Positions 6,658-10,300 of a stretch of DNA of 10,300 bases are shown in pieces. This DNA comes from Clostridia bacterium (lineage in GTDB: Bacteria > Bacillota > Clostridia > Oscillospirales > Acutalibacteraceae): assembly GCA_900764115.1 (NCBI GenBank), contig CAAFMR010000453.1, positions 1 through 10,300 of the forward strand, given 5' to 3'. Position numbers and translations under genes: made by a program. Every line of letters starts with the position of its first letter. The first letter of the stretch is position 1. The notes under the pieces were generated by a model. The model had not been told where the DNA came from. It ran no database searches and saw only the letters and a program-made list of their open reading frames with translations.

Positions 6658-7395
6658 ATGTCAGGACATTCCAAATGGAACAATATTAAGCGTAAAAAAG
6701 AGAAAACCGACGGTCAAAAAGCCAAGGTCTTCACCAAAATGGGGCGGGAAATCGCCGTAGCGGTCAAAGAGGGCGGCAGCGCTGACCCGGCATCCAATTC
6801 CAAGCTGAAAGACGCCATCGCCAAAGCCAAAGCAAACAATGTGCCCAACGACAACATTGAACGGATCATCAAAAAGGCGGCGGGCGACGGCGACGCCAAC
6901 AACTACGAGGCGCTGCAATATGAGGGATACGGTCCCAGCGGCATTGCCGTGATCGTCGAGACCCTGACCGATAACCGCAACCGTACCGCCGGCGATCTGC
7001 GGCATTATTTCGATAAATGCGGCGGCAACCTGGGTCAAACCGGTTGCGTGGGCTTTATGTTCAACAAGCGGGGCAAGCTGGTGATCGAAGCCGAGGGGCT
7101 GGACGAGGACAAGGTGATGGAGGACGCGCTGGAGGTTGGCGCTGCGGACTTTGCGGCGGACGAGGATGTGTTTGAAATCACCACCGAGCCGGAGGATTTC
7201 TCGGCGGTGCGGGACGATCTGGAGGCGAAGGGCTATTCCTTTGTGCTGGCAGAGGTGCAGATGGTGCCGGATGTATTGACGGCGATCACCGACCCGGATG
7301 CGGCACAGAATATGGAAAAGCTGCTGGATCTGCTGGAGGATAACGACGACGTGCAGGATGTCTGGCACAACTGGGATCGTCCGGACGAGGATTAA
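6658..7395 (+). CDS. yebC: YebC/PmpR/TACO1 family protein
   Basis: A 245-aa protein of the universally distributed YebC family, at the usual length. The N-terminal signature MSGHSKWNNIKRKK with a following DGQKAKVFTKMGREI segment is diagnostic; the conserved YEGYGPSG (~88-95), TDNRNRTA (~104-111) and GFMF (~131-134) motifs follow, and the C-terminus ends in the acidic DDVQDVWHNW segment typical of the family. The family was long annotated as a DNA-binding transcriptional regulator; more recent work on bacterial YebC and mitochondrial TACO1 points to a ribosome-associated role, relieving stalling at proline-rich stretches. It acts in the cytoplasm. It has its own promoter and a strong terminator directly behind it, so it is a single-gene unit. 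It is a housekeeping gene not obviously linked to its neighbours; the usual ruvC/ruvA partner genes are absent here. Confidence 0.97.
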   Translation: MSGHSKWNNIKRKKEKTDGQKAKVFTKMGREIAVAVKEGGSADPASNSKLKDAIAKAKANNVPNDNIERIIKKAAGDGDANNYEALQYEGYGPSGIAVIVETLTDNRNRTAGDLRHYFDKCGGNLGQTGCVGFMFNKRGKLVIEAEGLDEDKVMEDALEVGAADFAADEDVFEITTEPEDFSAVRDDLEAKGYSFVLAEVQMVPDVLTAITDPDAAQNMEKLLDLLEDNDDVQDVWHNWDRPDED

Positions 7396-7432
7396 ATCCA
7401 TCTTCCCCGGCACATTCAAGCATTCCGAAACC

Positions 7433-7481
7433 AAAAGCACCCCTGTTGTAGAACAAAATCTACAACAGAGGGTGCTTTTTT
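7433..7481 (+). terminator. Bidirectional intrinsic terminator between yebC and GH127
   Basis: Left arm GCACCC plus CTGTTGTAGA (7437-7452, the two parts adjacent) pairs with TCTACAACAG (7459-7468) and GGGTGC (7470-7475), with one bulged A (7469) and a 6-nt loop. On the plus strand it is followed by six T (7476-7481), 38 bp after the yebC stop. Upstream AAAA (7433-7436) gives a T4 run on the minus strand, so the same hairpin can end GH127 transcripts arriving from the right. Confidence 0.93.
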
Positions 7482-7597
7482 GCTATCCGTTTTTCGGGGT
7501 ATAATCGCTTGTTATGAAAATCCCGGCTCATTCCAAAGCCGCATATGCTGCTGCCAAAGCAAAGCTCGCCGCAGCGCACCGGGTTCTGCGCTTTTCG

Positions 7598-7837
7598 TCA
7601 GCAGTAATCGTACAACCGTCCATCCTGCGGGAAGGTATCCTCCGCCGGCATTCCCTCGCATCGGAACCACACCGCCATCGCCGCATCCGTGGGCTTTTCA
7701 AAGCGATTGCACCAACGGTAATACGGAATCAGCCGCACCGGAGAGCCGTCGGCTGCCATGCCGGTCACAGTCTCATCTGCCAAGCCGGTTCCTGTCACCG
7801 TCTGCGGCGGCTGTGCCGGCAGGGTGAAGTCACCCTT
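7598..7837 (-). pseudogene. C-terminal part of GH127 gene, out of frame with the main part
   Basis: These 79 codons, from KGDFTLP to the TGA at 7598, continue the GH127 homology in a different frame from the upstream 539 codons. The segment VRLIPYYRWCNR followed by MAVWF is the usual C-terminal end of GH127 proteins, whose common form is LIPYY.W.NR.....M.VW. No start codon or ribosome binding site precedes it that would make it an independent gene. Joined across the shift the protein would be about 618 aa, the normal GH127 length. The end lies about 117 bp before the shared terminator. Confidence 0.8.
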
Positions 7838-9453
7838 CCGCCGTTGTCGATCCCCTCGGCGCACAGCAACACCGGACCGTGCAGCACCGCCACCTGCCCC
7901 CGCGTCTCCTGCACCAGCGGGTTAGCGCGCACATACCGCACCGCCGTAGTATAGGACAGGAGAATCGGCGTTTCCGCCGTCCACACGCCCGCAACCACCG
8001 CATACCCCTGCTCCATCCGGTAGGGCAGCGGCTCTCCGCCGCAGGACAGCGCAAAATTCTCCGCATAGAACGGCACACGGATATGCACCTCCAGCGGCTG
8101 TCCCTTGGAGTCGATATGCAGCTGCTTTCCCTGCTGCTCCACAGTGAAATGCTCCGTCTCCAGGCGGCTGCCAATCCACAGATTCACCATGAGCGACCGC
8201 TCTGTATAGGCATAAATATACGAGCCCAGCGCCGCCATAAGCTTAAGCATCATGGGCGGGCAGCAGGGGCAGCCGTGCCACTCCCACCGCCGCACGGTGC
8301 CATCGCTGACCAGCGGGTTTTCATAGAAAAAATGCCGGAAATCCTGCCCCACCGACGCCAGAATGTTATTGTATAGGGACAGCTCAAAGCAATCATAATA
8401 TTGGGCATCCGGCTCCAGACGGTGCATTTCGCCGTTCCAGAAAGCCAGCGCTACCCCGGCACAGGTTTCCAGATAGGCATTATGGGGCAGCACATAGTCC
8501 TCGGCAAAGCCCTCGATATCGTGCCGGGCACCCACGCCGCCGCTGATATGCAGCTTGCGGTGTACCACGCTGTCCCACAAGGTGTGCAGCGCCGCCTCAT
8601 AGTCGGGGCGCTCCCGCTCCTGCGCCACCGCTGCCGCGCCGGTATAGCACAGCATCGCCCGCACCGCATGACCCAGCGCCTCGGTCTGCTGGGCAAAGGG
8701 CAAATGATCCTGATTGTATTCCGGCGCAAAGCCCTCCCATTGGGTGCGGTGCGCCCGGTCGCCCCGGTCGTCCTGCCAGAATTCCGCAATATCCAGATAC
8801 GCCTGCGCATCCACCCCGTGCATCTCGGCAAAGGGTTTCAGCTCCTCATGATCCCGGAACAGGCGATACAGCTTGACAAACGCTTCCTCGGGCATAGAAT
8901 GTCCGGGCACCAGCGGTAACTTCGGTGCCGGACCGATTTCCCGCACCACGCAGTTTGCCGCCCGCACGGCGCTGTACAGCAGCGTGGTTTTGCCGGTCGC
9001 CAGATAATGGCTGACGGCTGCCTCGATCAGCGTGCCGTGATTATAGAGGTCGTGCTGCAGGATCAGGTTGCCCCCGTTCTGCCCCCAACGTTGCTGCGGT
9101 CGATCCAGCATGGTGCCGGAGCTGAGAAAGCCGTCGGATGTATCCGATGCTTTCCGGATGGTTTCCGCCAGTTTATCCAGATAGGCGTCCAGCATCGGAT
9201 CGTATTCCTGACTGAGAAAATCTGCCGCTGCTCGTATGACCTCATACAGCAGCCCATCCCAGAAGGCTAACCCCTCAAATTTTACCGTCTGTCTCTCCCC
9301 CACGTGAATGAGGTTCTTTTCATAGCCGGATTCGTCCATTTTCCGGAACACATACGGCAGCATACGATGCTGGATCTGCTCCAGATAGGGGCTCCAGAAC
9401 CCGTCGCGGATGGTTACATCTCCCACAGCGGGGCGCTGATAACACGGTTGCAT
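7795..9453 (-). CDS. GH127 (DUF1680) beta-L-arabinofuranosidase, frameshifted before its C-terminus
   Basis: As read, 552 codons, of which the first ~539 match the GH127 family; the last 13 are an out-of-frame tail. GH127 enzymes are retaining glycosidases that release L-arabinofuranose from beta-1,2-linked arabinosides, using an unusual zinc-bound cysteine nucleophile. Key residues are present: HISGGVG at 302-308, E314 (acid/base position of HypBA1), zinc-site LETCA (E329, C331) and CPCCPP (C397-C398, zinc ligand/nucleophile positions). The E314-E329 spacing is one residue shorter than in HypBA1. No signal peptide, so it is intracellular and would act on imported oligosaccharides. ATG 9453 follows AAGGAGA at good spacing. 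The frame breaks near 7833-7840, equivalent to one missing base; the lost C-terminal domain continues at 7598-7837. The break could be a real inactivating mutation or a sequencing error. The gene is divergent from an AraC-type regulator that probably controls it. Confidence 0.88.
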   Translation of the reverse strand: MQPCYQRPAVGDVTIRDGFWSPYLEQIQHRMLPYVFRKMDESGYEKNLIHVGERQTVKFEGLAFWDGLLYEVIRAAADFLSQEYDPMLDAYLDKLAETIRKASDTSDGFLSSGTMLDRPQQRWGQNGGNLILQHDLYNHGTLIEAAVSHYLATGKTTLLYSAVRAANCVVREIGPAPKLPLVPGHSMPEEAFVKLYRLFRDHEELKPFAEMHGVDAQAYLDIAEFWQDDRGDRAHRTQWEGFAPEYNQDHLPFAQQTEALGHAVRAMLCYTGAAAVAQERERPDYEAALHTLWDSVVHRKLHISGGVGARHDIEGFAEDYVLPHNAYLETCAGVALAFWNGEMHRLEPDAQYYDCFELSLYNNILASVGQDFRHFFYENPLVSDGTVRRWEWHGCPCCPPMMLKLMAALGSYIYAYTERSLMVNLWIGSRLETEHFTVEQQGKQLHIDSKGQPLEVHIRVPFYAENFALSCGGEPLPYRMEQGYAVVAGVWTAETPILLSYTTAVRYVRANPLVQETRGQVAVLHGPVLLCAEGIDNGGRVTSPCRHSRRRR

Positions 9454-9494
9454 AGTGTTGTCTCCTTTTTGTTCGGTGTGATTTGACGATTTTC

Positions 9495-9524
9495 TTGACC
9501 CTTGTGCAAATCCATAGGTATCAT
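9495..9524 (+). promoter_or_regulatory. Promoter of the AraC-family gene
   Basis: TTGACC (9495-9500) and TATCAT (9519-9524) are separated by 18 bp, each 5 of 6 to consensus. The start point would be near 9531, giving a leader of about 49 nt. Confidence 0.6.
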
Positions 9525-9525
9525 A
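9520..9525 (-). promoter_or_regulatory. Candidate -10 box of GH127, without a good -35
   Basis: TATGAT on the minus strand (9525-9520) has no recognisable -35 at 16-18 bp, as expected for an activator-dependent promoter. It overlaps the -10 box of the divergent AraC-family gene. The leader would be about 60 nt. Confidence 0.35.
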
Positions 9526-9579
9526 GACATAAGCGAACAGTAAACCGTCACATATCTATAAAAGGTGTGAAAATCCTAT

Positions 9580-10300
9580 ATGTTGCTTTCCGAGCACTTT
9601 ATCTGTCCCTCCGTACAGTTTTTATCCGCCGGGAGGTTTGTTTCCCGCAACGGCACTCCCCATCCCCGCCGCTGTCTGCCGGAAACCGTGCTGCTGACCG
9701 GATTTGCCGAGGAAATGTCCATCCGGCAGGAGGAGCGGGAATACACCCTGCGCCGGGGCGAATACCTGCTGCTGCAGCCCCAGCGGATTCATGTTGGCAC
9801 CGCCCCCGTCTCCGACGGGCAATCCCACTTCTGGTGTCATTTTCTTCCCCAAACGCCGCCGGCGCTGCCGGAATACGGACAGCTGCCGGAGCCGGAGCGA
9901 TTCTTTGTGCTGTTTCGCCAGCTCATAGACACCGCCTACCGCGGGGAGCTATCCCCTCCCCTGCGGCAATCCCTCTGCGACCGCTATACAGAAATACTGT
10001 TATGCGAGCTGGCTGCCGCCAACACCGCCGTTCCGGAGGCGGACGCCCATCACCGCAAGCGGCAGGTGCTGGTGCAAGCCATCCGGGAATGGGTCAAGGA
10101 AAACCGCCGGGGGGACCTGTCTGTGCAGCGGTGCGCCGCCGCTTTTCAGTATAACCCCGATTACCTGACCCAGCTTTTCAAGGCGGAAACCGGCGAGCCG
10201 CTGCGACACTATATGATCGGCTGCCGGCTGCAGGAGGCAAAGCGTCTGCTGCTCAACACCGACCTGCATGTGGTAGAGATTGCCTATCAGGTGGGGTTTC
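9580..10300 (+). CDS. AraC-family transcriptional regulator, 3' end cut by window
   Basis: About 240 codons, open to the right edge. The N-terminal part (residues ~1-95) reads as a cupin-like sensing domain with RRGEYLLLQPQRIHVG, the segment where AraC-family proteins place a ligand pocket. The C-terminal part holds the helix-turn-helix domain: DLSVQRCAAAFQYNPDYLTQ is the first helix-turn-helix, LFKAETGEPLRHYM follows, and RLQEAKRLLL...VVEIAYQVGF is the start of the second, cut before its end. The ATG at 9580 is the first in-frame start after a TGA at 9568; AAAGGTG lies 12 nt upstream, slightly far. Divergent placement next to GH127 suggests it senses an arabinose-type sugar and activates that gene, as is common for this family. 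The natural end lies only some tens of codons beyond the window. Confidence 0.9.
   Translation, partial: MLLSEHFICPSVQFLSAGRFVSRNGTPHPRRCLPETVLLTGFAEEMSIRQEEREYTLRRGEYLLLQPQRIHVGTAPVSDGQSHFWCHFLPQTPPALPEYGQLPEPERFFVLFRQLIDTAYRGELSPPLRQSLCDRYTEILLCELAAANTAVPEADAHHRKRQVLVQAIREWVKENRRGDLSVQRCAAAFQYNPDYLTQLFKAETGEPLRHYMIGCRLQEAKRLLLNTDLHVVEIAYQVGF

Larger units (their letters stand above)
9484..9550. promoter_or_regulatory. Candidate operator: inverted pair of a 12-mer flanking both divergent promoters
   Basis: TGACGATTTTCT lies on the plus strand at 9484-9495 and TGACGGTTTACT on the minus strand at 9550-9539, matching at 10 of 12 bases. The pair brackets the overlapping -10 boxes of GH127 and the AraC-family gene. 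Binding by the regulator is inferred only; a pair this good could occur by chance in a region this size. Confidence 0.3.

Noticed and set aside
6661..7440. 259-codon minus-strand frame opposite yebC
   Set aside because: Antisense to an unmistakable yebC; runs into the terminator and has no family features.
7514..7954. Plus-strand 146-codon frame after a TATAAT-like box at 7500-7505
   Set aside because: No adequate -35 or ribosome binding site, and the frame lies opposite the GH127 C-terminus, which has real homology.

Overview
The window looks like chromosomal DNA of a G+C-rich Gram-positive Clostridia-type (Bacillota) gut bacterium, probably near the Oscillospiraceae/Ruminococcaceae. This is inferred from purine-rich GGAG-type ribosome binding sites, sigma-A style promoters with 17-18 bp spacers, a secreted protein combining an InlB-type B repeat, GLUG repeats and Cys/His-rich repeats with a sortase-like tail, and cytoplasmic plant- or host-glycan hydrolases. 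No phage, transposon, tRNA, rRNA or CRISPR array was seen.

Layout. (1) 1-2234, minus strand: a cytoplasmic DUF4091/GH123-like protein, followed after 27 bp by the 5' part of a Na/phosphate cotransporter-family gene that runs off the left edge. One promoter (2329-2357) serves both. (2) 2565-6475, minus strand: a two-gene unit with its own promoter and terminator. It encodes a 195-aa collagen-like (Gly-X-Y) protein and then a 1064-aa secreted modular surface protein. The mature N-terminus of the surface protein is a recognisable ubiquitin fold, followed by a Gly-Gly-Thr-Phe repeat region, an InlB B repeat, six GLUG units, a Cys/His-rich segment and a degenerate cell-wall sorting tail. (3) 6595-7481, plus strand: yebC with its own promoter and a strong terminator, which also fits as the terminator of the convergent gene. 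(4) 7598-9453, minus strand: a GH127 beta-L-arabinofuranosidase broken by a single-base frameshift near 7833-7840. (5) 9580 to the right edge, plus strand: an AraC-family regulator, divergent from GH127, sharing a 126-bp intergenic region where the two candidate -10 boxes overlap and a near-identical 12-mer flanks both promoters as an inverted pair.

How the parts fit. GH127 with its divergent AraC regulator is a small sugar-responsive module that would release L-arabinose from arabinan- or extensin-type glycans. The DUF4091 gene is a second probable glycan-processing enzyme. The collagen-like/ubiquitin-like pair is the most unusual part: two proteins made of eukaryote-like modules, co-transcribed, one clearly exported. 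They probably act at the cell surface in adhesion or host interaction, but no function is proven by the sequence.
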